64,000 bases of DNA from Owenia fusiformis (lineage: Eukaryota > Annelida > Polychaeta > Sabellida > Oweniidae): positions 25,559,248 through 25,623,247 of the forward strand of contig CAIIXF020000003.1 in the NCBI GenBank assembly GCA_903813345.2, given 5' to 3'. The notes below the pieces were generated by a model. That model was not told where the DNA came from. It saw nothing but the letters and a program-made list of their open reading frames with translations, and did not search any database. Positions 36,701 to 45,258 of the stretch are shown piece by piece (positions within the stretch are counted from its first letter, which is position 1; the number at the start of each line of letters is the position of its first letter). The position numbers and the translations under genes were made by a program.

Positions 36701-38189
36701 ATTATAAATTCAGGAAATGGAACTAGCAAATTCTGCGAAGGAAAGGCCCCATTTCCATATGATTTCTGAAAAATGTCTATACAGTTTCAGATGAAAAATT
36801 AGAGAAATATAACAAAATTATTGTGAGCAATCCATTCATTAATAGAATTTATTATCTTACAAATAAAATATTATATTCAATCTTGCAAATGAGCAGTACA
36901 CTGTACACAGGGAAATGACAGTGAGGTTATAATTTATCTTACGTCTTTGCCCAAACATCAATATATTCAATCTTGCAAATGAACAGTACACTGTACACAG
37001 GGGAATGACAGTGACATACTGTACTGTATTGTAAAATTGTTAAATGTAGGTTTACCATGTAACTGTACTGTAATTGTTTTTTGCAATTGCTTTAACATGC
37101 TTATTCTTTGAAATAAAAAAAAATTTATCTTAGTCTTTGCCCAAACATCAACATATTCAATCTTGCAAATGAACAGTAAGTACACTGTACACAAGGAAAT
37201 GACAGTGAGATTATAATGTATCTTACGTCTTTGCCTGAACATCAACATATTGGCCAAGTCTAAAGTGTCGCACGTCGAGAGGAGTCCCTGTAACAATCAG
37301 AATAAATAACGAATAGGAGAGGATGAAAATCATTAGTTCCAAAAAATTATTATGGATCTTGTCAAAATATATAAATTTGATTCTAAATGTAATCTATTTT
37401 TTAACTTGCTAGACAACTTATAACATTGTCAATGAAAGTTGTAAATGTGCTATTCAATTTTATAAATCAATTGAAAGATCCAGAAGGAAACATTGTGCTG
37501 TAAAAACACTTATGAACACTGCTGTCTAATGTAAAGTACCTGGCTGTATAGCAGCATTAGGTGTAACAAGGAATCTGGTCATCTTCCTCTTAGGAGGGAC
37601 CCCAGATTCTAGGAAAAGATTGTTGTATGGCTTTGAGTACTGGAAAACAAAGTAGTGCATAGTATAATACAGGCTTATTCTTATAATATGTGAATAAAAC
37701 TGACATTCTAATTGCTTATATACCCTCTTCCATACCTTATTTATATAATGAGACCAACTCTTGAGCAAAGTATTCACAATATATTGAGAAAATCAACAGA
37801 AAAAATCGTATCAGCCGGAATTCGAATCCGGAAATCAGGCACCATCCATTGAGAAGTCAGACTTGCTAGAGACTGAGCTACCTCGCCATGACTGATTATT
37901 GGTGTTCATTTTTTAAACTTATATAATAATTTCAGAAAAACATCATGAAAGTTCTCTCATGTTACTTGAAAATGCTCGTTTTTTCTACAAATATATTATT
38001 CCAGCAGAGCATATGTTTTTAGTGGTATCCCTATAGGATGAATGACTAAAAATATCATACCATGGTAGGGTTAACACTGAGTGCGCCAACAACTAACGAG
38101 CCATAGGGTCTCTTCCATTTAGGTTTCCAGCCTTTAGTATGTATGTATTCCTCAGGAGGAGTGTAGCGAATAACATGGTTGTCCAGCAC
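21746..38189 (-). CDS. MRPL3: Mitochondrial large-subunit ribosomal protein L3 (uL3m), 5' exons not found
   Basis: Six minus-strand exons with continuous phase, in coding order: 38189-38061, 37639-37540, 37287-37227, 36610-36499, 23576-23499, 22000-21746 (TGA at 21746-21748). They give 244 codons. The core signature is plain: [83 protein letters not shown], with the [14 protein letters not shown] tail of the mitochondrial family. The protein builds the peptidyl-transferase side of the mitochondrial large ribosomal subunit. The first exon seen corresponds to roughly residue 110 of the animal proteins. The mitochondrial leader and early exons lie further upstream (right) and were not identified. 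The intron 23577-36498 hosts another gene on the opposite strand. Confidence 0.92.
22001..22440. repeat. Tandem repeat of the MRPL3 last-exon acceptor region (about 62 bp unit)
   Basis: The unit, read on the minus strand, contains GAGAATATACC..., the acceptor CCAATTTCAG, and the first about 14 codons of the last exon ([15 protein letters not shown]). Seven further copies follow the real one upstream, with few differences. Reading from the outermost copy runs into a stop after [11 protein letters not shown], so only the innermost acceptor gives the full protein. Confidence 0.9.
22711..22820. mobile_element. Short palindromic MITE
   Basis: GTTATGTCACTATGA at the left is matched inverted by TCATAGTGACATAAC at the right, followed inward by TTGAAATAT/ATATTTCA. 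It is 110 bases long, in the last MRPL3 intron. Confidence 0.65.
23107..23405. repeat. Minisatellite, about 20-bp unit
   Basis: About 14 copies of a unit like ACATGTGACATCATTCAGCA in the last MRPL3 intron. Confidence 0.85.
23704..23840 (+). mobile_element. TGTCACCACC dispersed element copy
   Basis: AAGGCATTAATACAAAATGTCACC then AATTTGTTACAGATGAC and a degraded distal end GGTTGTGACA. Confidence 0.6.
24475..24690. mobile_element. MITE with CAGGG(A/T)GTCAAATAAATATG inverted ends
   Basis: TACAGGGAGTCAAATAAATA at the left faces TATTTATTTGACACCCTGTA at the right. The inverted match continues through GTTCCCCCTCTTAA. TA flanks suggest a Tc1/mariner-type mover. It is 216 bases long. Confidence 0.8.
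24945..25080 (+). mobile_element. TGTCACCACC dispersed element copy, degraded
   Basis: GAAATGTCACTACCTGCCATTTGTTTCAGATGC, then GAACACCGTCCACAAAAAAG. The closing GTGGTGACAT is mutated to AATAAAAATT. Confidence 0.55.
25290..25445 (+). mobile_element. TGTCACCACC dispersed element copy
   Basis: AGCATGCAAAATGTCACTACC and TTTGTTACAGATGATGAACA open it; ACTGTAATAATATGTCACGA closes it. Confidence 0.55.
26377..35485 (+). CDS. TSP1 / S1 protease-like / TSP1 / Thr-rich / fucolectin (FTP) protein, nested in an MRPL3 intron
   Basis: Thirteen exons, phase-consistent: 26377-26482, 26817-26972, 27217-27375, 28280-28544, 29080-29381, 29697-29821, 30995-31184, 31435-31596, 32001-32177, 33333-33371, 34363-34476, 34653-34787, 35211-35485 (stop TAG). 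Domains in order: hydrophobic anchor [19 protein letters not shown], a short helical stalk, TSP1 ([10 protein letters not shown]), S1 protease-like ([40 protein letters not shown]), TSP1 ([10 protein letters not shown]), a stalk of TTKES repeats, and an FTP/F5-8-like lectin domain ([58 protein letters not shown]). The likely product is a secreted or type II membrane protein of about 725 residues. His, Asp and Ser of the triad are present, but the activation and pocket residues are abnormal (see findings). All exon junctions except two (29080 and 30995) are phase 1, as in shuffled extracellular genes. Confidence 0.82.
26558..26693 (+). mobile_element. TGTCACCACC dispersed element copy
   Basis: AAGGCATGAACATGCAAAATG opens it and GTGTCACCACTTGGCATGGTGACATAAAAAA closes it. 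It is in the first intron of the nested gene. Confidence 0.65.
27430..28165. repeat. Minisatellite, about 31-bp unit
   Basis: About 24 copies of a unit such as GACATTACATGGGGGCCATA plus GAATACCCTAA, with GAGGGCC, GGAAGGCC and GGGGACC versions in repeating order. It fills most of the intron between the first TSP1 exon and the His exon. Confidence 0.9.
28888..28935 (+). mobile_element. TGTCACCACC element, fragment
   Basis: TTAGGCATTAACATGCAAAATG followed by TCACCACCTGCCATTTGTTACAGA only; the rest is missing. Confidence 0.5.
29401..29479. mobile_element. 79-bp foldback MITE
   Basis: TACAGGTGTCCATA..CTCTTTACA faces TGTAAAGAGACTTTATGGAC..ACCCTGTA. It has TA ends and lies 19 bases after the Asp exon of the nested protease gene. 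Confidence 0.7.
30040..30994. repeat. Tandem repeat carrying copies of the serine-exon acceptor (about 50-60 bp unit)
   Basis: About 17 imperfect units of the form AAGCTTTCTCATACTATAG, then GGCTTCAGTGGCA, then a TTTAGTATATACCTAACATT filler. Each contains the acceptor-like TATAG/TAAAG and the first 13-15 bases of exon 30995-31184, which code for GFSGS around the catalytic Ser. Left units use TTTTCATACTATAAGGCTTC; right units are closest to the exon. Confidence 0.88.
32494..33277. mobile_element. DNA element with TACCGTATTCTCTGTAATTA inverted ends
   Basis: TACCGTATTCTCTGTAATTA plus GCGCCCA at the left is matched inverted by TGGGCGGTAATTACAGAGAA plus TACGGTA at the right. An internal GAGAATACGGTA near 32686 suggests a composite or rearranged copy. 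784 bases, no coding frame. It sits in the intron before exon 33333. Confidence 0.72.
33651..34307. mobile_element. Longer relative of the inverted-repeat element at 5984
   Basis: The tips GGTATCGATATGGTGAA and TTCACCATATCGATACC are intact. The right arm (TGACCACTAAATTGACGATG) and the core TGTTGTGTTTATGTCGTTTT match the copy at 5984-6350. The left arm is diverged. Confidence 0.68.
35486..36498. other. MRPL3 intron, 3' of the nested gene
   Basis: AT-rich. A 95-codon frame at 35717-36004 ([18 protein letters not shown]) lacks a phase-compatible junction with the nested gene and has no recognised motif. Candidate poly(A) signals are weak. Confidence 0.4.
36878..37250. repeat. Three-copy duplication including the MRPL3 exon 37227-37287 donor border
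   Basis: The block CAATCTTGCAAATGAACAGT..CACTGTACACAGGGAAATGAC..TTATCTTACGTCTTTGCCCA..AACATCAA starts at 36878, 36969 and 37157. The middle copy contains an extra about 100 bases. Each block includes the exon end (minus strand: GATGTTTGGGCAAAGAC followed by GTAAGAT). The middle copy has lost the donor (TTAGTCT). Confidence 0.82.
37811..37890 (-). pseudogene. tRNA-like sequence (tRNA pseudogene or SINE head)
   Basis: The minus strand shows an A-box-like TAGCTCAGTC after GGCGAGG, and a T arm CCGGA-TTCGAAT-TCCGG (B-box-like GATTCGAATTC), followed by a T6 run at 37800. The acceptor strands do not pair (GGCGAGG against CTGATAC) and no convincing anticodon stem can be drawn. So this is a decayed tRNA or the promoter of a short interspersed element, in an MRPL3 intron. 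Confidence 0.55.
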
Positions 38190-38240
38190 CTGTAACAGAT
38201 GAAGATGTGAATTCTATTCAAACTCATAAATTATATACTA

Positions 38241-39216
38241 TACAGGGCGTATAAAAAAAACGCAATCTCGTAAAATCACAAAACTAGGGATAACTACATC
38301 AATTTTATTTAATGTACCATAAAGCCATGTCTCTCCTCTTTGCAATGATATGTCATTCATTCACATGTGGTAATGGTTGGGTGAGAAATCCTTCCATTTG
38401 CACAGTGAGTCAAAATCGGCTCTGCGCCAAGTTTTAGATATTGAAAAAATCAGTGCAAGGGCTAAGTGCCAATGGAAGTTTCCCTGACTTGAATTGTTGC
38501 GTCTTTTTCTTTTGGAGCTATCTCAGGAGCATCTGTGCTCACAATTCCTCCACCAGATATTGCAAAACCTCGAGAAAGAATTGCCCATGGGCTGCTTTTC
38601 TTTGCTTTAACCCACACATGATTCAGAGCTGATGTGGACAGATGAGCACATCTTTATGTGCAAGGAAGTGGTAGCAATTTGGAGCGGTATAGGATGTATT
38701 CTTGCAAGAGTATGAGTATGAACACTTTACTGTCTGTGCCATACCTGTCACACCTTCTTCCAATAGCACCAATGCCCCTTGTACTGACTTTTGCAATGTT
38801 TTAAACTTGGGTCCGAGCTGAATTTTGCCCAACTTTGCAAAATTAATGATTATTCGGCCAGAGATGACTCCCTGTGAATGAATGATATTCCATTGCAAAG
38901 AGGAGTAATTTGGCTTTTTGGTACATTGAATTAAAAGGATACAGTCAGCATTGGTTTTATGTTCTCGTCCAATATTGCATCGGGCTCCATACACTGACTT
39001 TTGCAATGTTTATAATTTGGCCCAAAGCTAATTTTGGCCCACTTTGCAAATGGAATGATTACTCACCCAACCATGACCAAATGTCAATGAATGATATATC
39101 ATTGTAAAGAGGAGACACGTGGCTTTATGGTTCATTGAATGAAATCAATGCTGCTATCACTGGTTTTGTGCTTTTTCAAGATAACAATCTGTTGCGTTTT
39201 TTTTATATGCACTGTA
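38241..39216. mobile_element. Tc1/mariner-like element with long subterminal inverted repeats, degenerate
   Basis: The ends TATACAGGGCGTATAAAAAA plus AACGCA and their mirror (TGCGTTTTTTTTATATGCAC plus TGTATA) lie inside TA duplications. The inverted homology continues inward for about 150 bases (ACCATAAAGCCATGTCTCTC against GAGGAGACACGTGGCTTTAT). A frame near 38635 reads MWTDEHIFMCKEV, reminiscent of the second-Asp region of mariner transposases, but stops surround it. It is dead or non-autonomous. Confidence 0.68.
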
Positions 39217-40167
39217 TACCAGTACATGTTGGATTTTAACACAATATATTCCTGACATTGTCTGACTTTTTTACAACATGCACATTTTATTGTAAAATCA
39301 TTTTCCCATCTTGATTAAGAAATATTAAATTTGCAAACATATTTAGACTACACTTTTGGGTTCTCAATGAGTTTATGCTTCAATTGAAAATATATTTCTC
39401 TGTGGTTAATAGTTCCTAAGACAACTGGGCATTATAAGCTATGAAATATCATGTTTAAAACCATGGTCAAACCATGATGTCACACTGGTTGTTCATGATC
39501 TATGTCTGTATAGAATTAGGGGCAGAATGGTTTACCAACAGAATATACATTATCTTAAACCATGGTCAGAGCAATATCAGGTATATAACAGCAAGTGATA
39601 AATCACACATTTGGGATATGGATGACATTTGGATAAATATATATAAGCACAAATGCCAAAGGGAAGGGTGACTAAAAACTTTAAAGAAACCCAACAAGAA
39701 AAGCAAACTGTAAGTGTAAATCTGTCATAAGAAAAGTAGACCCTATATATCCCAAAACCATAATCTAACGTGAAAAGAAACAATGTCTAACATCCCCCTC
39801 CCCCCTCCAATCGAGAACCAATATCACAATCCAGGACCAGAACACCAAGGGACATTTCATTCATACTGAAGTCATTACAATACATGTTGAAGAAAAATTG
39901 AAAAAATTGATAGCCAATACTCATAACATCAGGAATAGTTGTAGATACTAGCCAACATTGTTAAGATTGTTATTGTTAAGATGGATGATATCAGGGATGA
40001 TATGGATATCAATTTGTGTATATATTGAGAAGTTTAAATTTTAAAAAATTCTCAATTTTTCAAAATTTTTCATCTTTTCAACATTTTTCTCTCATTTAAC
40101 AGATGATTCTAGGTTGATATTGCTCTTGACTCTAAGGTTGTTTAATTCACCTGTCGGGATAATATGA
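39217..40167. other. No supported feature
   Basis: AT-rich sequence right of the MRPL3 exons found. The missing upstream MRPL3 exon was looked for here and not recognised. Confidence 0.4.
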
Positions 40168-40396
40168 TTTATTGTGCACCTCATTAAAATACTCAAATCT
40201 GATTGGTTAAGAGCTGCAGGGTCTATTGCCATACGTGGCAGCAAGATCTCGTTCTATCCAGTATTGAAGCAACGAGATCTCCAACAATCCCATATGCCAG
40301 AATACCTATCCTCCGAAAATACTAGGCTCGGCTTCTGTTTTAGTAGACCCATTCTTTAAAATAAAGTATTTCTCAAGGGAGACGGATAATAAAATA
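40168..40396. mobile_element. MITE with TTATT(A/G)TGCACCTC ends
   Basis: TTATTGTGCACCTCATTAAA at the left; GTATTTCTCAAGGGAGACGG and ATAATAAAATAAA at the right. The interior (TCTGATTGGTTAAGAGCTGC, CATACGTGGCAGCAAGATCT) matches the copy at 59321-59806 almost base for base. Confidence 0.72.
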
Positions 40397-40945
40397 AATA
40401 AATAAATTTGTTTAATATCCCTCTGATGATATCAATCCTTGTGATATTCCCCATATCAAATCATATTCAGTTGGACAAATTTTTTATTTTATTGGAACTG
40501 GGTCAAGTAGTATGAATTAACCTTCTTCTTCCAAAGTCCCAATGTAAGTATAATAGACATATATTATACCTGACATGTCGCATCCTCATTACAGTAAAAC
40601 CTGTGAAGTGGAACTATTCTTGTGAGTTGAACACAAATGGTATTTCCTATTTACTGTGCTTAAATGAACCTCTGTTCGTGGTACACTACTTTGCGATACC
40701 AAATGTGTAGGTTGGACATAAATATAAATGAGGGGAAAATGATGGAAATAGCAGTGAGACATCTAGTTGAAGTGATATAAGTGATATTAGTTGGATATAT
40801 AAACAGGTATTCACACTATAAATACTGCATTATTATCTTACCTCCTTTTAACAAAAAAATACAGAACAAAAGTTTTTGAATTAAATCAAAAAATCAAAGC
40901 TTGTTTATTTCACTCTGAATTTATTTACAATGTTAAATTGTGATT

Positions 40946-42267
40946 TTAAACAGCTGGAAATCTTGCAACAAGAATACCAAATTCCACTCCATCTACAAAC
41001 GCTCCTTTTGGGTATATTAATACACCTTCCCCATACTTCTTGGATACTATCTTACTGTTGACGAGATTATGCATTACTGGTCTTTCAGGAATAAGTGTGA
41101 AGCTGATCTGATCTTCAAGGCCACAGTATTTAGTTGTGTTACAGATGACATCAATGTATAGAAGGGAGCTTCCAGCTGGTATCACTCCTTGGCAATCACT
41201 TAATTTGTAGTCATTTAAAAATTGAAGTATATAGCCACCCACGGAACATGGAGGAGGGTTAGCATATGTAACAACATCTTCACCATTCGATTCAAACATA
41301 AGTTGGAATTCTCCTAAAGGATCTACAAATCTTTTCCACATCAAACCTTTGCTGAGAATTGTTTTCTCATTGATCAGATCATCTTCATTTGGAACAGGAA
41401 AGTTTATGCCATAGTTCTGTTCCACATACCTCAGAAAGGAGTTGGCTAAAATAAAATGAGAAAAGCCATTTTTGTTATGTTCATGAGTGAACTAGAATAA
41501 ATAGATGCAAATTGTATGTCTCACTGAATTTTGTATAATTATACAAATGAACAATTGAATTGAACATTAGAACTAATTCCTGAAATTGAAATACTATGTG
41601 AAGGTCAATTATTACATTTCTGTGCATATAAATAAGATCACATTTCATAATATTGACAACTAAAAAGTTGAACAGTTAAAGAATGCATAAGAATTCAGCA
41701 AATAAACTACACAATGAGTACTTCATGAAAGCATAATATTTGGATACCTAAGATAAACTGAGTCACATTTATCAATAATAACATAAACAACTTTTCTATG
41801 CTGTAATACAAGGGCTGATATGTTCAGATATCATCATAGAATGAAAACAGCGAACTAAATGACTGATATCTCGTGACTCAAGCATTGAATCGACTCTTAT
41901 AACAACCCATCAGACATTTAACCCATGTACATAATTGCTATAACTTACCATACTCTAAAATTCCATTTCTATCACGACCAAAGTAGCCATGGTGCTTTTG
42001 AAATTCTTCAGAATGTGTTAAACCAGTTGAAGGGAGACCTGTATCCCCACTAGCTCTTGAGTAGATTATGAAGGTACGATTGAAACCAAGAATGCTCTTT
42101 GCTTTTCTGTCATCACCATTTGGTTTACATGTCGAAATCCCACATTTCAACTTTCCCCCAATTTTTGACTTCCTGATATGAACTTTACTATGATGTCCAA
42201 AAACCCGATCCATCAGGGAAAATATCACCAATGTAAAATATATTTGGATAAGTAAAGTGAGCTTCAT
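40946..42267 (-). CDS. Secreted protein A of unknown family (272 residues)
   Basis: Two coding exons: 42267-41949 and 41445-40946 (stop at 40946), joined in phase 1 (EYG|ANSFLRYVE). The start ATG at 42267 is 10 bases inside an acceptor (ATTTTCAG, exon start 42277). The ATG at 42291 lies upstream of that acceptor and is not kept in paralog B. Residues 1-25 form a signal peptide (MKLTLLIQIYFTLVIFSLMD). A basic stretch follows, then GFNRTF (N-glycosylation site), HHGYFGRDRN, and a compact C-terminal half with four conserved Cys (PPPC, SDCQG, VICN, KYCGL). Poly(A) signal AATAAA on the minus strand at 40925-40920. It shares the whole plan with B. I do not recognise the family. Confidence 0.8.
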
Positions 42268-42814
42268 GATGTATGCCCTGAAAATATGCATGCACTTTTA
42301 TGCACTGAAAAATGTTCATTCAAATATTATGGTGGCCATTTTGAATTAAGAAGCCATATAACATTTTAAGGAGACACTGTTTCTGATTCACTTTCATATA
42401 TAACAATTTTTAATTATAAATAAATTTCAATCATAATACAATTCTGCACATGAGATCTCAGCCATAAGTTACAACAAAATAATATGTAATGTTGTCACCA
42501 CCAAATTTCAGATGTTCCAGTAACAAATACTGTGATGATGCAAATTATGTTGATTTGGCATATCAAAGAAATATGTGTAGTTAATATAAATCAACGGAAA
42601 AAATAAAACTTTAAAGGTGAATATTTTCCCATGAAAACTATTTTCAAGAGTAAAATTAAGATTTGAAGTTTCTACATTATTTCAATTTACGACTTTGTTG
42701 ATTTATCATTTTGGAAATTTATTAATTCATGTAAAATGTATACTTATAAAATGCAAAATTATTTACGCTTATCTTAATACATATAACCATGGTGGTCAAT
42801 GCTTTCAAAGCCAC

Positions 42815-43440
42815 GGTGTGAACTGTGTCTGGCTTACCATAGTCCAGCAGCAAAATAGAGTTTCATATATAAGCAGAGAAAACACATTGATTACTTGAAA
42901 AAAAAACTGCTATTTAAAGTGAAAATAAAATTTTAGCTACTGTTTCAACTCAATCTGAAAACTGTGACTTCTAGAAAAACTTCTTGACAGATGTGGAGAA
43001 TATGACCGAATAATCTTCCATTTTGGCTCTCAACTGCAATGAAACACAAGTAAAGTTGCGGTCCTATTTGTGTGGCTTCAAAATCACCGATCACCCTGAT
43101 AACACTGAACTTCAACCAATTGATTGGTGTGAACTGTGTCTGGCTTACCATAGTCCAGCAGCAAAATAGAATTTCATATATAAGCAGAGAAAACACATTG
43201 ATTACTTGAAAAAAAAACTGCTATTTAAAGTGAAAATAAAATTTTAGCTACTGTTCCAACTAAATCTGAAAAACTGTGACTTTTAGAAAAACTTCTCGAC
43301 AGATTTTGAGAATATGATCGAATAATCTTCCATTCTGGCTCTCAACTGTAATGAAACACAAGTAAAGTTGCGGTCCTATTTGTGTGGCTTCAAAATCATT
43401 GATCACGCTGATAACACTGAACTTCAACCAATTGATTTTT
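42815..43440. repeat. 321-bp tandem duplication in the first intron of gene A
   Basis: GGTGTGAACTGTGTCTGGCT starts both copies (42815 and 43136). The rest repeats with about 5% differences down to ACTTCAACCAATTGATT. The antisense frames of 80-90 codons inside it are shared only because the DNA is duplicated. Confidence 0.85.
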
Positions 43441-43520
43441 CCAATCAAAGCATTTTCTTCAAACCAATGAAGCAATGACAAAACATTATAAAGTTTGTAT
43501 AATTTAAGATTTGTACTTAC

Positions 43521-43560
43521 GCTTTGTTTCTCCACTTTTGCCCTAATGTGATACTGATGG
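43521..43560 (-). promoter_or_regulatory. Non-coding first exon (3' part) of gene A, with donor
   Basis: The minus strand reads CCACTTTTGC-like sequence reversed into AGTGGAGAAACAAAGC|GTAAGTACAAATC. The donor GT is at 43520-43519 and splices in principle to the acceptor before 42277. The same block, with the same donor, stands in front of gene B at 56470. The transcription start was not located; the homologous stretch runs about 200 bases further up in both genes and probably includes the promoter. Confidence 0.6.
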
Positions 43561-44260
43561 TAAAATCTAACATTTATCGGTTTTACGAAAGTCGTTATTA
43601 TTTACGCAAATCATCATAACAAATAATGAGTGTTTATCTCCCAGTAAGCAAATCATTTTTTATTTATAGTTCAGGGAATTGTTATTCAACTGAAAACAAT
43701 AAAATGTGTTTAATAAGGTCCTTGTGTATGTGTCTTAACTCAGATTTGTATTGAAATGTATTAAAAAAATTATATGGCGATTTAAATTTTTATTTCTTAT
43801 ATTTTATATACAACATATTCAGTTGGGCAAAATTTTAATTAAATTATGTATTGGAATCGGGACAAGAAGGAAATGTCCTTCCTCCTCATGAATGTTTTCA
43901 AGTGTCACATGCCCCATCCTCATAACAGTGAAACATGTAAGTGGAACACCTCTGTAAGTGGAACAATAGCTCCTGGAGTGGAAAATAAATGACATTTCCG
44001 GTTTACTTCAGAGTCCAATGAAAAGTTCAATGTAGGAGAGCTAACTAAATTTGGATAGTTAACTCCCAGACACCCCCTCCCCCTGTTAACTAAATATGAG
44101 AAATGTTGATCCTCGCGGCATTTTCAAAAGTATATCCAAATGCACTTGAGTTCATCATATCGTAGAAGTATACATGTTTTGAGCTTGTTTTTTAAACCCC
44201 AGTCTCGATGTGTTGACAGTCTTACATGTGAATGAAACCATGGGCTTTCAAGAAAGCAGA
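43561..44260. other. Between genes A and B: diverged copy of B-type upstream sequence
   Basis: Contains short stretches (CCTCATAACAGTGAAACATG, GTAAGTGGAAC) also present at 40590 and 56890, so it is part of the duplicated unit that carries genes A and B. No coding feature seen. Confidence 0.5.
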
Positions 44261-44359
44261 TGACTGTCCCCGGATGACTGTCCCCGGATGACTGTCCCAT
44301 GGCTGTCTTGGGACTGTCCCCTGCTCGTGCCTGAGGTTGAGGATTGATAATTGAGCTTT

Positions 44360-44597
44360 AAAAGCTTGGTTATTGGCACCATACCACTATGGACTAAATG
44401 TGGTTTTAAAACTCGGTTATTGGCACCACACCACCATGGACTAAATGTGGTTTTAAAGCTTTGTTATTGGCACCACACCACCATGGACTAGATGTGGTTT
44501 TAAAGCTTGGTTATTGGCACCACACCACCATGGACTAAATGTGGTTTTAAAGCTTGGTTATTGGCACAACACCACCATGGACTAAATGTGGTTTAAA
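44360..44597. repeat. Five-copy tandem repeat, about 47-bp unit
   Basis: Repeats of GGTTATTGGCACCACACCAC followed by CATGGACTAAATGTGGTTTTAAAGCTT. Just left (44258-44300) is a three-copy GATGACTGTCCCCG repeat. Confidence 0.88.
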
Positions 44598-45258
44598 CAA
44601 TATTTCATTAATTTTCAGTCTCCTAGTCTTCTTTCAGTGCAATCCGTGGCTCCATAATTTTTTATTGATTTCCAAGGTTCAAGGTTTGTGGGACGATTTT
44701 ACTTTTGTTACCAACTCTAAGCGAGTCACTCCATAAAGTTTTCACTGGTCTTTCATAATCTGTTATAGAATTACCATAAATTGGCTTCACATTCCTCTTT
44801 AATCAAGTTTTATGTGATGTTTTATGATAAAATTTCTTTCTGAGCAACATGGGGAATCCACCCTGGACGAAATGATTGTGACAAAGATTCCCAGGAATTC
44901 AATAATTGATGTTGGCAGAGCTTAATTTGGGACAATGACTGATGATTTAAATGATCCTCTATAGTTTCAAAACCTTTGAAGTGGAAAACTCCTTCAAGAT
45001 ACCCAAGGTGTAGGTTGAACATAAATACAGATGAGTGAGAAATAATGATAATAAACATCTCCATCCTTCAACCTGATACGAGTTATACACTTCAACTGGT
45101 ATTTAAACTGCAGCTACTGTATGACTACCTTTGGGATCAGCATTAACCTCTTTTTTTAACATAAAAAAACAAAACAAATGTTTTTGAATTGAATCAAAAA
45201 ATCAAACCTTGTTTAACATGTATTTTACTCAATTTATTTACAATGTTAGATCATGATA

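Noticed and set aside
37811-37890. Functional tRNA
   Set aside because: A- and B-box-like parts are present but the acceptor and anticodon stems do not form; kept only as tRNA-like.
42268-42291. Start of gene A at the upstream ATG (42291)
   Set aside because: An acceptor (ATTTTCAG) lies between it and 42267, and the upstream ATG is out of frame in paralog B.
42945-43535. Two similar minus-strand frames (INWLKFSVI...FEATQIGPQLYL)
   Set aside because: The similarity comes from the 321-bp DNA duplication. They have no domain, no splice support, and lie in the first intron of gene A.
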